DNA from: Vicia villosa
Lineage: Eukaryota > Streptophyta > Magnoliopsida > Fabales > Fabaceae
DNA: 64,000 nt
Direction: 5' to 3'
NCBI RefSeq assembly: GCF_029867415.1
Contig: NC_081183.1
Span: forward strand, 17,728,404-17,792,403
How positions within the stretch are numbered: position 1 is the stretch's first letter; every line of letters starts with the position of its first letter. Under the pieces are notes generated by a model, which was not told the DNA's origin, made no database searches, and saw nothing but the letters and a program-made list of their open reading frames with translations. The position numbers and the translations under genes are program-made. Of the stretch, positions 13,096 through 25,814 are shown piece after piece.

Positions 13096-13311
13096 TTTGT
13101 AGTTTTGTCAAGAGATTTTTTTAGTTGTTGTTTAATATAAGTTGTTTTTTTGTGTTGTTGATGTTGTTGTTGTTTAGTTTTTCTACTAGACAATGTTATG
13201 AAAATATATATGTTTTAGTGTAGTTGTTGTTATTGAGTTTGAGTTTTAGATTAATATTGATATTAAGTTTATATTTTTTGTAGTTCTTTGTGCAACTTTC
13301 ATCTTGTTCTA

Positions 13312-13775
13312 CCGAGTTGAGTTTATTATCTAATGTTGATTGTTTGTTTCACTAACTCCTCTTTGAACATATAACCTATTAAATTGATTTTGAAAATAAC
13401 CATATGAAAAATTATGTTGTATTTGAAACATATCTTACACTGATTAATTTTTTCTAGCATTTTGCGACTCATCATTCATTTCATGTTCTTTTATAGTTAA
13501 AATCTCTCCAATACTTCTAGTTTTCATTCAACTTTCTGCCTATGAAGTGTTGAATAAATAACTTGAAACATTGAAAATATTTTAACCATTAAATAAAATC
13601 AGATGAATGATGAGTTGCAGAATGCTTAAATAACATTAATCAGTGTAAGTTGTTCTTCAAATATAACACAATTGTTCATATAATTATCTTCCTAATCAAT
13701 TTGGAGAAGTTATATGTTCATTTACGGTTTAGTGAAATAAGCAATCCTCGTTAGATTTAGTAAACTCATTTGGGT
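13312..13775. repeat. Large degenerate inverted repeat (~175-bp arms)
   Basis: Left arm about 13312-13490 matches the reverse complement of about 13595-13775. Shared blocks are TTGAACATATAAC, TTACACTGATTAAT and GACTCATCATTCAT (or AACTCATCATTCAT). Identity is roughly 70% and the loop is ~100 bp. This is the shape of an old foldback or MITE-type DNA element. Ends and target duplication are not clear. Confidence 0.65.
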
Positions 13776-13924
13776 TTTAACCGTCATTTTTTTGTCAAAA
13801 TTGAGATGACAAGTGTTCTACCCATTGGTGGAAGGTCAAAACTGAGGGGAAAGGTGTTTTCCCCAATTATGAATTCAAAAAGTGGATCTCTCTGGGGATC
13901 GAACCCATGACCTTTACACATTAC

Positions 13925-14051
13925 TCGTCGGTTGTGTTAAAATGAGAGGTAAAATGGCGCACTTTTCATGACGCCCTGCATTACCTCACCTGTGAAACAG
14001 AGGTAAGACCTCTTTTACAACTAAGGTAAAAGGAATTTTCATTGTAGTGTT
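13925..14051 (-). mobile_element. CACTA-like element terminus (fragment)
   Basis: The reverse complement of 14036-14051 begins CACTACAATGAAAATTCC, close to the plant CACTA end CACTACAAGAAA. Inside it are repeated GAGGTAA/TTACCTC units in both orientations (about 13953, 13982, 14000, 14021), typical of CACTA subterminal repeats. The partner end was not found, and the LINE fragment abuts immediately at 14051. Confidence 0.45.
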
Positions 14052-15470
14052 GACTACATGGACCAACTTTTTCCATAATGTTCTATCCTAAACCATGCTT
14101 CTATCCAAATTTTCAAACTCGTGATCTTTCTTAATAGATTTTCTTATAGTCTCTGAAAGCCTTCCTTTTTCTCTAGTTATTTGATTTCTCTCCATATGAC
14201 TACTCTCCTTACCACAGAATCTACCAGTTTTCTCTCTTCACGTCCAAACCATCTAAATTTATTTTCCACCATCTTCTCTACTATAGGTGTTATCCCAACA
14301 CTCTCTCTATTATTTTCATTTCTAATCATATCCTTTCAGGTCTTACCACACATAGCTACACTTACTTTATTCTTGTGTTGATCCTTAAGTGCATAACATT
14401 CTGTCTTGTACAACATCGCAGGTCTTACTGCAGTCCAATAAAATTTTCCCTTCAGCTTAATCAATACCTTTGCGTCACATAAAACCCCTGAAGCCCTCCT
14501 CCATTTCAGCCACCCAACATGAATTCGATGGTTTACATTCCCTTCTATTTCTCAATCATTTTGTATTACAAACTAAATATATTTAAACAATGTAACTTGA
14601 AGGATGATATGATCTCCAACTTTCACATCTAGGTTAGAAACTCTTCTTATTTTTTTGAACTTACATTCCATATACTCACTCCTATTGCTGCTTAGGCGAA
14701 AAATATGTGTTTATAAAGCTTGTCTCCAAGTCTCCAATCTCTCATTTAAATGTTCTTTCTACTCTCCAAGTAAGACTACATCATCTGCAAAAAGCATGCA
14801 TCTCGGTGATAGCTCTTTGAAGTGTTTCGTGAGTACATCCAAAATTAAGGTAAAAAGGTAAGGGCTTGGGTTGAACCTTGATGCAAACCTACTATAATGG
14901 GGAATCGCCTAACTCTCCAGATTGTGTTTACACGCTAGTTGATACCCTTTCATACATATCTTGGATAGCTCGAATATATTCAATCCTATCATACGCCAAA
15001 TTTCTCTAGTCACTCTATTTTACGCCTTCTTTAAGTCAATAAAAATTAAGTGCAAGTCTTGTTGGTCCATCTGATATTTCTCCATCACATGTCGTAGTAG
15101 ATAGATCACTTCCATGGTCGACCTTTCAGGCATAAAACCCAATTGATTTTCAGTGACTTGAGTCTCTTTTATTAGTCTACATTCAATCACTTTTTCCATA
15201 ACTTCACGATATGACTCATAAGTTTAATCCCTCTATAGTTTGCACAACTTTGTATATCTCCCTTTTTCTTATATATTGAAACTAAAATGCATCTTCTCCA
15301 TTTATCTGATATTTTCTTTGACCTCATAATTTCATTAAAGAGTTTAGTGAGCCACTCAATACCTCTCTCTCCAAGAATTTTCATTACTTCAATCGATATA
15401 TTGTTTGGCCCAACCGTCTTACTATTACTCATCCTTTTCAATGTTTCCTTTACCTTTTATTTTTGAACCT
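14045..15470 (-). pseudogene. LINE reverse transcriptase fragment
   Basis: An open segment (15,441-15,187) carries SNSKTVGPNNISIEVMK and IYKKKGDIQSCANYRGI, the hallmark LINE RT blocks. After a frame break the strand continues with ENQLGFMPERSTMEVIYLL and FIDLKKA (~15,175-15,030), then the active-site box FADDVVLLGE near 14,795-14,768. The tail (14,470-14,045) encodes the C-terminal [15 protein letters not shown] and RWFGREERK-like segments and ends near LWKKLVHVVNT. Multiple stops make it a pseudogene. Confidence 0.9.
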
Positions 15471-16358
15471 GACGGTAGTAATTATAGTTCCAGTTCTATT
15501 CTCAAATGTCGAGTCTGCAAGAGTCCGGTGAGATATCATACCTTTCATTAAATAAATTGTAGAAATATTTCTTCCACTTATTTTTTATATATTTTTCATG
15601 AACCAAAGTTGTAGCTTCTTCGTCTTTAACACACTTCACTCAATCCAAATCTCTTGTCTTTCTTTCTCTTCCCTTACCAAGCCTATATATAGATTTTTCG
15701 CACTCCTTGATTCCTAAAATTGGTATAATGTGTAAAAATATTGGGTTCTTGCTTTACTCACCGCCTCTTAGTCTCATTATTAGCTTTCTTATACTTTTCC
15801 CAAGTTTCAGCATTTTTACACAGACCATTCTTTAAAGTAATCATTTTTTTAATCTAACATTACTCTGAACGCTTTCATTCCACCACCACGATTATTTACC
15901 CATAGGTTCAAAACCTCTCAATTCTCCTAACGTCTCTTTAGCCACTTTTTTATCTCTTGGGACATCATATTTCATATATCATTTACACTTCTTTATGATT
16001 GTCTGAATACTCCTTTCAAGATCTTGTGTTGAAAACTTTCTTATTTTTCTACCTTCAAATGTCACCACTTGATATGTGGCACTCCCATGCGATTTCTTCT
16101 CTTTGCTCTCCCATTTAATATTACACCCATAACCAATACTCTATGTTGGATAGTCAAGCTCTCTCCTAAAATAACTTTACAGTATAAAAAAATCTTCCAA
16201 TCTGACTTTCTAATAAGAGAAATCTATCGGAGAACATGTCACCCCACTTTTGTAGGTTTTAATATGTTCATCTTTTTTTCTAAACCAGGTATTTGCTATA
16301 GTAAGATCCAAAGTCGGCAAAAATTCTAAGATGGATTTACTCTCCGCATTCACCTCCC

Positions 16359-16745
16359 TTAGACCATAACCCCTTGCACGCTCTCAAAACCTCTTGTTAC
16401 ACTCGCTACATGATCATTTAGATATCCTCTTAGAAAAAGTTTCTCTCCTTGAGGTATATCTTGAAGTAAGACTTTTAAATTCTCCCAAAATTTTACCTTA
16501 AGGTGTTCTGCTAACCTAACCTGAGGTCCATAAGCACTAATAACATTAAAGGTGTTTTGTTCTACTACAAATTTTAAGGCTTCTATTTGATCTCCTACTC
16601 TTTTCACATCCACAACATCCTTCTTCCACTCCTTGTCCACAATAATCTCTACCATATTCCCCGATCTAACTTTTTTGGTGTAAGAAAGCTTAAATCCTAA
16701 GTCATCTAATTCTTTTGTTTTTTCATCTATCCACTTAGTTTCCTG
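16359..16745 (-). pseudogene. LINE endonuclease domain fragment
   Basis: The frame begins ETKWIDEKTKELDDLGF, equivalent to the family's conserved Glu-Thr-Lys segment of the exonuclease/endonuclease/phosphatase fold, and continues to an FNVISAYGPQ motif and a YLNDHVASV segment. The family usually has a GDLN motif there; here it reads YLND, a change at a catalytic position. It would nick target DNA in an intact LINE. The RT part lies downstream on the same strand after a degenerate spacer. Confidence 0.85.
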
Positions 16746-16760
16746 TAGGTGAAATAAAAT

Positions 16761-18488
16761 TGATCTTCCTCTTAATCACAGTGTCCACTATTTTTATAGA
16801 TTTTCCAGTAAGTGTGTATATTATTCCATAATTCAAAAAGAATTATACTCTTGTGAACTAACTTCTTTACACACACCCGTTCACGAAAATGTGAAAACCC
16901 TTGCTTATTTTTCATTACATCCAGACGGCGATGCAGCCACCCTTGCTCTTTTAACACTGTATTCAAGTCATACTACACGTTGCTTCTAAGCAACGACCTG
17001 TCATTCACAATATTTCATACTTGATCTATGTTAGAAAGATTCGAAAAAAATTTACGTTGACTATTAATTATTTAACACAACTCTCTCTGTTTATTTGAAT
17101 TTGAGACCAGCTATGTATAACACATTTAACCTAGGCTGGCAGGATTTGAATATCAAGACTTTATTTTAAAAGTGTGCAAAGTCTTCGTAAAGCAATTTCA
17201 TATGAAAAATATGAAACAATTTCAATATTATAATATTTAAAGTTGTTATTCTAAAATTGTTCTACCACTAAAAGTCACAAGTATGTAAAGTATCATGCCT
17301 ACATGATACATCCATTATCTAATGAAAAGTGGATGAGATTTCCACATATGTTTATTATTCAACTTCAAATGTAATCTTCTAAAGATCCATACATAAATCT
17401 AGAGAAAAAACAACTTAAAATTGACATGTGAAAAAATTCTACTACGTGTCGTTAGTTAAAGACTTGAAATACCATCCATTACAAAAGCATCATGCTTTTA
17501 GGCCAAAAGAATCTAGGTTTATGCATGCTCTAGATTATAAAATGTGACAGATGCAAACAGTTTACATAATTGAATTAAATGACCAATAAAAGGATTAAAC
17601 CGATATTACAATTCAAAAATAATAAAAAACAAATTTAAATTATTTTATTAAAAATATTCAAAATAGGTATAACCGTTTTCAACAAATTATGCGATTTGAA
17701 TAAACTATCCTAACAGTTTGATTTGATTTTAGATAAACTGAAATGGTTTGATTCAATTTAAATATTTTTTATTATAGTTCGGATAAGTTCAATTCGATTT
17801 TCTGACTACAGCATAGTAATCTATATATGACATGATACACAATTTTATGAAATATGATAAGATCAAAAACTCATTAATTCCATAGAATTTTGAAAAGTCT
17901 AATTCACTTCATGCACTACTAAACACTCTTTTTTTTAACTTATATATACAATTATGGTTACTTTCCATTCAAACTTAAAAAAGATGAAAATTTGACTAGA
18001 AACTCATGAGAGTGATGTTAAGCCTATCTTAAACCAGAAAAGAGTACATTTTCATAGTGTTTTCTAATGCATCTCACATACACAATAGTTTCACTCATTC
18101 ATCTTTTTGTTGATGGTAACACATTTCATGTCATTTTGCTTAGTATCAACATCAAAATGGAAAGAAGAAGATTAAGTAAAAGACTTAAACGACAAAGTTT
18201 TGCAAACTAAGAGCACGTGGCCATGCATTAAAAGCAGCCCACAATTGATAAAGATTTTTGGTTCTTATTCATGAATAGATCAATCACAGTTTCCAACATT
18301 ATAACCACTATTGACAAAGAAAAGGTTACTCTTATCATCAATTATCTAAATACGGCTTTTTTTGAAAGGGAAAGAATATCAACTAAAATGGGTGATTATT
18401 TATTTTTCATAATTAGTTAAGACTACTTAAACATAAGTATTAACAATAATAGGAAGTTGTAAATCATCAAACAAACATAAACAAAAGG
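16761..18488. other. AT-rich spacer
   Basis: No open frame with protein-like composition, no terminal repeats and no RNA-gene boxes were recognised. Confidence 0.55.
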
Positions 18489-19640
18489 TGTTCAATAAAA
18501 AAAAACTAATGAGGTATAATTGCGAAAATATAATAAAGATGATGAATCCTCTTACGCGATATGGGTATATGATGTTTCGAATTAGTGAATGATTCTCCCA
18601 ACCCTAAGGGCTAAATATTTGTAGGCCTAACTCATGGGCCAAATTGTTGGGTGAGGAACCGGTTTCCTCCCAACCACTTGATTAGAGCATAGAGATAAGG
18701 AGATTAGTTCTCTCTACTAGTAGGAATAGGAAGAACAGTTTTTCTGTTAGTAGGAGGAAGCAGTTTCTTCATTGGAAGAGTGGCAAACAACGACCCTCAT
18801 AGGAACATGTGATCTGACACATAACAATTAAGTTATTTCCTAATGAATACGAAAATGGGTCGGGTGGCCCACCATATACAAGTGTGATGGGTCACGCCCT
18901 CCTAAAAATATAGTGTCCCTTTTTAATGTTTCTTGGACAGATGAGGTATGGGTTGTCCTCTTCTAGGGCCCAATCAAAGTTATCTTATTCTACAGTTCCT
19001 CAATCACGGGGCATGGTAAAAGCGAAGTTATTTAAGTTTGTTAGATGACGATCTCTTTATAGTTGCAAGCTCCTAAGGCAACATAGAGGGTGAGCCCCTA
19101 AAGCGAAGCTTAGAGGGCAAGTCCCTCAAGCGCTATTTAGGGTGAGTATCTCAAGTATTACTTGGGGTGAGTCCCTCAAAATTTACTTGGAGAGACTCCC
19201 TCAACTGTCACTTGAAAATCACGTGTGGCATTTAATAATTTGATATGATGAGCCTTGTCTTGGGATGGCACAGTCATCATGGTCTGTTGATTTATCTACA
19301 TGCATCTAATATGTCCCTTAAATATCCTATCACCTACTAGCAGGCATTGTCTACGGGTTAGAATGAAGTTTTCTTGACCTATTATGATTTTGGCCTTATA
19401 AGTAGGGGAATATTAATTTATTTCCTTACTCTTGCATACAAGTTCATCGTATTTCATAAACATTCCTTCTTCTCCAACTCTCTCATATCCAAGTTCGATT
19501 CTTCCCCTCACCACCATCATCAAGACCTAGTCAAGTATTGGGATTTTTCTTTCTACTTGTATTTTATTTTTATTTTCTGGGGATGGCGATTATTAGTGAT
19601 TAAAATAAAGTAATCAGGTCACCGAACCCTCCATTCACAT
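18489..19640 (-). mobile_element. Left (3') LTR of the old gypsy element, approximate end
   Basis: TGTTCAATAAAA... aligns with the right LTR start TGTTAAGGAAAA at 51,531. The best shared block is ATTAGTGAATGAT-CTC-CAACCCTAA followed by AAATATTT(G/A)TAGGCCTAA, GGGCCAAATTGTT and GATAAGGAGATT. Similarity to the right copy ends near 18,700 because the right LTR is truncated, so the right boundary given here is only an estimate. Confidence 0.5.
19075..19212. repeat. Short degenerate tandem repeat (~26 bp x 5)
   Basis: Five units of the type GGGTGAGTCCCTCAAGNNNTACTT follow each other between 19,090 and 19,210, each with several changes. They lie inside the old gypsy LTR. Confidence 0.6.
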
Positions 19641-20034
19641 GGAAGTTGTGAAAATGTGGAGACACTGTATGGAGAATTTGAAGTGGTTGGACTGAACAAT
19701 TGATAATAAACTTGTAGAACTAAGTGTGTTTGATAGTTACAATAACAATTTGGATTCTATTATTGATATTGATATTGTTTTACTCTATCTTTTCCTGGAC
19801 ATACGAACTTACTAATGGCGATCAGTTCCTCTAAACATTTGGGAATCGTGGACTTTGAAATTCTATACACAACTAAAGAAAATGTGGTTTTCTTTTGCAA
19901 GAGTATAAATTTATCTGGTTCGGGCGATGAAGAAGATGTCATCTTGGAGCCCTGCTCCGAAGATGAGCTCATTAACATGGTAAGCCCTTGTCAGTTCATC
20001 AACTAAGTTTTTCAACATGCATTTACCTATTAAC

Positions 20035-20990
20035 TTATGACTCGGTGATGATGATTCCTTTTAGAAGATTCTCCTTCTTCTTTAGTATGGAGAAGAAATG
20101 CAAAGTCTTGTTCCCTACACAATATAGAAATTTGGAGAATGCAGTTAGGGGTCTATTTAGTTGTTGGACCTCCTTAATTGTGGTAGGACTCCTTATGTCA
20201 ATGATAACTTGACATTTAGCATAATTTTGCTCTATCCTTCTTCTAGTCAACATAAAACCCAAGAACTTACCAGCGTGAACTCCCAAAGGAACATTTGGCA
20301 GGGTTCAAGCACATATTATATCTTCTGACTAAATTCAGGATATCTTCTTGATCACCATAGTTGTTTCCTTTCTCGACGGTCTTTACAACCATGTCATCAA
20401 TGTAAACCTTCAGGGTGCACCCTATGTGATTAAAGAATACGACACCAATTATCCTTTGATAGTTGGAGGATGAATTCATTAGGCCGAAAGACATAACATT
20501 GTATGATAGTTGCAGTTATTTGACATGAATGAAGTCATGGACACATTCAAGTGGTCCATTTTTATCTAGTTGGAATATGCATCCATGAAGCATAAAATCT
20601 TGTACCTTGATGATTCATAGCTCAACCTATCAATGTTTGGCAGTAGGTGAGGGCCTTTAGGGCATGTCAGGTTCAATTTTCACACAATATGGACCTCCTT
20701 CAAGTTTTTCACAGGCATAAGCCTATCTCTTTTCGGTTCTACTTTAGGATCTAAATCCACAAAGTTTACCCCATAGATGTCTGGTTGTAGCACGGCGACT
20801 ACTGCCATTTGTTATCTTCGAATCCTCAAATTGTATTGGTAACATCTACGGGAAATTTCTTGATCACCTTGGATTACACCAATACGTTTGTTCGACACCA
20901 AAAATTTCATTCTCAAATAAAGTGTTGATTGGGTGGCCCTTGAAAGATTAAAAGCGATTTGTTTGATGATTATTTTGTATGGAGATGGGG
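20035..20990 (-). pseudogene. Ty3/gypsy protease end and reverse transcriptase, broken
   Basis: From 20,990 the minus strand encodes the end of the protease (LVVDAPSPYKIII), a linker and the RT. 20,494-20,267 reads MSFGLMNSSSNYQR then the catalytic YIDDMVVK box (family: YVDD/YIDD). After a frameshift 20,286-20,035 continues GKFLGFMLTRRRIEQN and the SPTTIKEVQQLN segment, ending in the RT thumb (ALKKSE-like LKKKENLL). The YIDD residues are kept, but stops and frameshifts disable it. Confidence 0.88.
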
Positions 20991-20995
20991 CATCA

Positions 20996-21662
20996 ACGAC
21001 AAGTTACCTGACTTTTACCAACTCAAGAGTGTGATTGAACAGTTTTTTCAAGAAGGTCGCTTGAAAAAATACACTAGAGGAAGCTCTCTGAAAGCAGGAA
21101 GCACATCTAAAACTTAGGGAGAGTTCAACCTAGAAGCTCTAGGTTCATAACAAACAAAGAGCTAGAGAGTGGAGAAGGGGTATGCGAGTCTTTCATACTC
21201 TCAATACCATAACGAGAGGGTTCACTGAAGGAGGAGAATTTAGCTCATTCCATAAAAGATATGTTAGCTTAGTCAAGACGATGAATGACTCTCCCACTAA
21301 GCACAAATTTGATCAGAAAGATGATTCAGGCTTTGAGATAACATTTTTCCATAAAGACCCCTTTAGGTCCTAACTCATGAAAATGACCCTGCAGTGATAA
21401 AGGTACAATGTGACGATTGAGAGATTAAGCAAGTACTAATAGATCTAGAAAGTTAAGTTGATGTCTTGTATTGGGACGCCTTTAAGAGTCTCAAACTTGA
21501 TATGTATGACCTCCAGTCATTCAGAGGTTCATGATTCGATTTCTCTGGAGAACAAATCCAAGTTAAAGGGTATATTACTCTCAAAATACTGTTTGGATTT
21601 AAGGGCGATGTCAAAATGGTAAAAGTCGGATATCTTACCATAGATGCCCCATATTCGACAAT
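20996..21662 (+). pseudogene. Inverted gag C-terminus and aspartic protease of the old gypsy element
   Basis: This piece is on the plus strand, opposite to gag and RT on either side. It reads YQLKSVIEQFFQEGRLKKY (the gag segment after the zinc knuckle), then FHTLNTITRGFTEGG and the protease, with VLIDLES where the family has an LVDTGS-type active site, then VLYWDAFKSLKL, FSGEQIQVKGYITLK and VKVGYLTIDAP. The active-site DTG is changed and stops are present. The 10-mer GATGCCCCAT occurs in inverted orientation at both breakpoints (20,984-20,993 and 21,644-21,653). Confidence 0.82.
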
Positions 21663-22149
21663 GTGGTGATCTTTCACCTTGTGGTATTTGCACCACATGT
21701 TGGGCTCAGACCCCAAGGTATCTGACTTAGGAGATGGTGGAGGCGAGATGTTGTAAGTGTGAATAAGTTTACACAAATTTTTCTTTTTGCTAGTGTTGAA
21801 GGGTGTAAAGTTATTTGTTGGCTTCCCTATGTGCTTAAAAGTCGTTATATTCCTCATGAGTGGGGTGTAATGGCTTTATGCAGTCCTTCTACGATGAACC
21901 AGATCCTCTAAAGGCACGTTCTTTGACGTCCTTGGTCCTCTTCTATGTGTTGCTCTCTTCTTATTTGATAGAACATTTAGCCTGCGCCATGATTTTAGCC
22001 AAGGAGGCGGCAAGTTATGGGCGAGAGACTCGTTGAAATGCTTGACCCTCAAAATATTTCGGAATGTTCCATAAACATCTCTTAGTTTAAGTGTATTATC
22101 TCGATAGTCGCCTTAATGAACCAGGCGAGGTATTCTCTTAGTGACTCGG
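21663..22149 (-). pseudogene. Old gypsy gag, middle part
   Basis: The minus strand from 22,149 reads ESLREYLAWFIKATIEI, then the Pro-rich linker NISPPPSPKS and the zinc-knuckle half MWCKYHKVKDHH at ~21,700-21,663. The knuckle stops exactly where the inverted segment begins. Its upstream half lies at 50,705-51,450 on the other side of the Ogre-like insertion. Confidence 0.82.
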
Positions 22150-25100
22150 TGTAATACGGTGAACTGACTTTTATAATCGAGATGTGCGGTAAAGCATGAG
22201 TCGCCACCGACTTTTATTTTATCCAAATATCGGAAAGGCTAAAAGAAACAGGAAAACAACTTTTAAAAAGATTTGAGTTCGGGGGGTAATTATGCAAAGG
22301 GAAGGTGTAAGGCACCCTTTGCATCCATGGTTTTCCATGGGCTCTTAATTGCTTTGCTATTTTTTGTTTCAGAAATGTAGAAGAAAAAGAATAGGGACTT
22401 TAGCTCGTAAATGAGCGTAGCCCTTTTGAAGGTTTATGAGAAAGAATATGAAAAAAAAACAGTTTTAGCCAGAGCAAGGCAATTAAAGCAATTACCTTAA
22501 ACTTAGATGATAGGTCTCTTTTAGCCTTTCAGGGTGAAAGGGTCTATCCTTGCCATAAGGGGCAGGAAGCCTTTCATTTGGAGATTGAAGGGTCATCGCG
22601 TTGTCGTTCGCCAAAGACTGACCCATGCCATAGGGGGGCAGGTAGTCTAAGGGAAAGACCAGAACAAGCCTTATTCGTAGGCAACCGGAGGATACCTCAG
22701 CCTTTTCCGTAGGCAACTTCCGAGGGTCGAGGTCATGTAGTGTATCGAAGGCAGCATCATTAGGGTCGCATGACCTTTATTTATCGAGGCATCATAGCTG
22801 AGGTATCCTCGTATTCGAGGGACATGGCTTGTTCTGCAAAAAACACAAAGGCAACAAGGCAACAGGCAACAAGGCAACAAGGCAACAGAGAGGTTACCCC
22901 AAAAGAGTGCGTGTGTGCAACAATCACGTGGTCAATATTCAGAAAACTTATCTTGTAATTAAGTGATTCTAATCCAGTTTAAATTTGCACTCCCTAAATT
23001 ACTAACCACGCAGTAATATGGGGAAGGGGAAAAAGAAACCAGCGGATCAATAGTGCAATAGGTCTGACATAAATAATAATTAAGACAGTAAAAACAAGAT
23101 GAATTTCAGGGTTACCGAACATTCGAGCTTTGACTGGTTGGCTAACCCTGAAAATTGGAAAAGGAAAAATAAACACGAGGGGGTGAGTGCATTATGGTTC
23201 GGAGGCAATCATAGTTAACCCTAAAATAAGAAGGTAAAAAGAAATTAAAATAATAAGATAGGTAAACGGATACTTAGCTTCGAATTTGATCTGGTATGGT
23301 TGGCAGTCGGAGGAAGCCTCGGGGGTAACCCTAAAAATGGCAAAGGCAAATAATAGGTGAATGTATGCACAGTTCAAAAAAGGGTTAAAAGGGTAAACCC
23401 TAATTAAAAGGAAACAAAATAGACTTTTAAAAATAAATTAAATACTTAGCTTTTGTAAAGGAGGTGGCGCGTAGTCGGAAGGCACCTAAAAAACCAACCC
23501 TGAAAAGGTACAGAAAAGAAATATTTTTTTAGTGTATGAATGATCCTCGTAAACCCTGATTAGGGCGCAAGTTAGCCATGGTTAATAGAATAAAAAAAAC
23601 GAATTAATTGTTGGTTTTCAACCCAATTAATTAAATCGGTGAAAATAAGGTTTTGATTAAATTTCCTAATCCTAATAAATATTAAAAGGAATACTAACGT
23701 AATTAAGTAATTAAATTAATTTAGAAGTTTAATTAAATAAAATTATCATTAACAATTAAAATAAATATTTTTATTTTTTATGTTTCTTATGAAGAAGTAA
23801 AATTAGAAAGAAGTTGTATATAAACAACTATCAAAAAGAAAAAAACAAATTATATAATTAAAATTAAAAGAAAATGGAATGACTCAGCTTTTGATCAGGT
23901 ACGGGTTGGCTGAGGACATTCATGGTGTTCCAGCGTTTCTTCATCCGTTAGATTTGGAGAGAGAACAATCTGATGGCTAATCTTTGAGGGTGCACCGCGA
24001 GGCTTTGTTGTTGTAGTGCACAGGATCTTGGGACAAGCAAATTCATAAAAATAGTGTTGAAACCTGGGGATCGAACCCAGGCCCTTGGGGAACACGTTCA
24101 TTTACGTTTACCATTCCAACCAAACGCGCGCTTTGTTATACGTACAACACTATTAAATAATATATGAAAAAGAAAAAGAAAAAAAAAACAGAATTCAAAC
24201 CAATGAACCCTGCGCCTCCACTGTTCATCATCTTGTTCGTTTGGACCTGGACCTGTAGATCTCAAAACTAAAAAACAGAACAACAAAAATATGTTATGAC
24301 ACCATGAATCGATCGAGATTGGCCCCTGAAACGCAACCGTACCATTGGTTTCGCCTAATTTTACCTATTTTGGGAAACCCCAATTTGAAGCTTTGAAACC
24401 CTAACAATGGGGTCTCCTTCAACCTGCAGCAAAATTCTAATTAAACGGTATCCGCAGATCACCAACAGCATTATAAACATAATTGCACATTCAAAAACGA
24501 TTTATGATTCATCCATGAATGAGTAAGAGTTTGAAAACGTTTGACATGAAAACGTGAATGGGAGAACGCGTTTCAGTATCTTCTGATTGAAGATGAAGGT
24601 TGGTTCGCGTTCAGGAATCACCGGGAATTCGTTTAGGATGCTCAAGGTGGTCTGAATTGGACTAGAATTTTATCTCTTCTCCTCTTTTGATTCACGATTT
24701 TGTGAGTCTGCGGTATGGCTTTTTTCTGCGGCCAAAAGTCCCCTCTTTCGTTCTGGACATGCTCCTCTATATATGAGGGTTTGAATTAGGTCACACATCT
24801 TTGGAGAGAATCAAAGAAATTTGGATCAAGAATATTTGCTTTGAAAGAGGAAACATTTGATTGAGAACTTGCTATTGTTGTCCCATGAAGTCCACGTGAT
24901 TGAGCTTTTGGCTTGGAGATTTGATTTTGGTTAAAAAGAATAGAATTATAAACCTAAATCAATCTTTTGGTATTTTATTGTAATTTATTTTGATTTATAT
25001 TGAATAAAATCAAAAATAAAAAGATAACAACATTAGCCATGCACCAATGAAATTACTTGGCCCTCAAGATTCTCTTTGACTGGTTATATTTGATGGGAAA

Positions 25101-25545
25101 TCGAATCTTGGCTTAAAACTAATATTTCATATTTATATGATTTACTTATATTTAAATTAATTAAAATTCAAATAAATCAAATAAATCTTATAGAAAATAA
25201 AATAATTAGTTTAACGGTCCATATAAAGCCCATGGACATGTCTTAAATCCATATTTTAGGTCTATTGATCCAAAAAGTCAATTTTGCTCACATTAACTTT
25301 TGTGCATTTCTCCAAAATTGACCAACTTCAACAAGTCATAGCTCTCTCAATTTTAGTGTATGGAGGTAGTGTGGGGTATCATAGACCATATGGGATGCCT
25401 TGGAGATTTTGATCTGTTGATTTCTTCTCAGAACAACAAAACCCTAATTCTTTGAACTTTGTTTAGGAGAGGGTGTCTTTGGATATTGTATCTTGATTTG
25501 AGTTTGAACAAGAGAAATAGTATGGGTAAATTTTGGGGTATGACA
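22150..25545 (-). mobile_element. LTR 1 of the Ogre-like array (complete, 3,396 bp)
   Basis: It runs from TGTAATACGG to GGGTATGACA and is the 3' LTR for a minus-strand element. Outside its right end the sequence GCTGCCCCTGTTC reads on the minus strand as a purine-rich tract GAACAGGGGCAGC, a fitting PPT. A GGCAACAAGGCAACA minisatellite lies at ~22,850-22,890. A minus-strand GGTTCGATCCC box lies at ~24,068-24,078. Confidence 0.9.
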
Positions 25546-25558
25546 GCTGCCCCTGTTC
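25546..25558 (-). other. Polypurine tract of the Ogre-like element
   Basis: Minus-strand GAACAGGGGCAGC abuts the 3' LTR boundary. It would prime plus-strand DNA synthesis. Confidence 0.6.
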
Positions 25559-25814
25559 AATTATCTTAAACCTGAAGATGTAGAGTGGTTTGTATGCCAG
25601 TCGGTATCTGAAGGTGGAAGATGATTGAACACTAGAATACCAAGAAATTTGCCCTAGCTGAAGTAGGGACTTTTGTCAGAGATGGGCTTGAAGATGCCAT
25701 CCAGGGCTTAGAACAGATGCATGATTGAGATGGGCTTAAAAGATGCCATCAAGCTTGATAGAATTGAGAACCAGAATACGTCGTTCGTGGGACTGTCTCT
25801 GGAGAATAGATTGA

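Larger units (their letters stand above)
14040..16760 (-). mobile_element. Decayed LINE (L1-type non-LTR retrotransposon)
   Basis: Reading the minus strand from about 16,750 down to 14,045 gives, in order, an apurinic endonuclease part (16,745-16,360), a spacer of about 900 bp, the reverse transcriptase fingers and palm (15,470-14,760) and a C-terminal part (to 14,045). Frames are broken by several stops and frameshifts, so the copy cannot be active. No ORF1 or 5' UTR is evident beyond 16,760, so it is 5'-truncated. No clear poly-A tail or target duplication remains. Confidence 0.88.

Noticed and set aside
13875..13920. tRNA or SINE from the minus-strand GGGTTCGATCCCC
   Set aside because: Only a B-box-like match. 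No A-box at proper distance and no tail.
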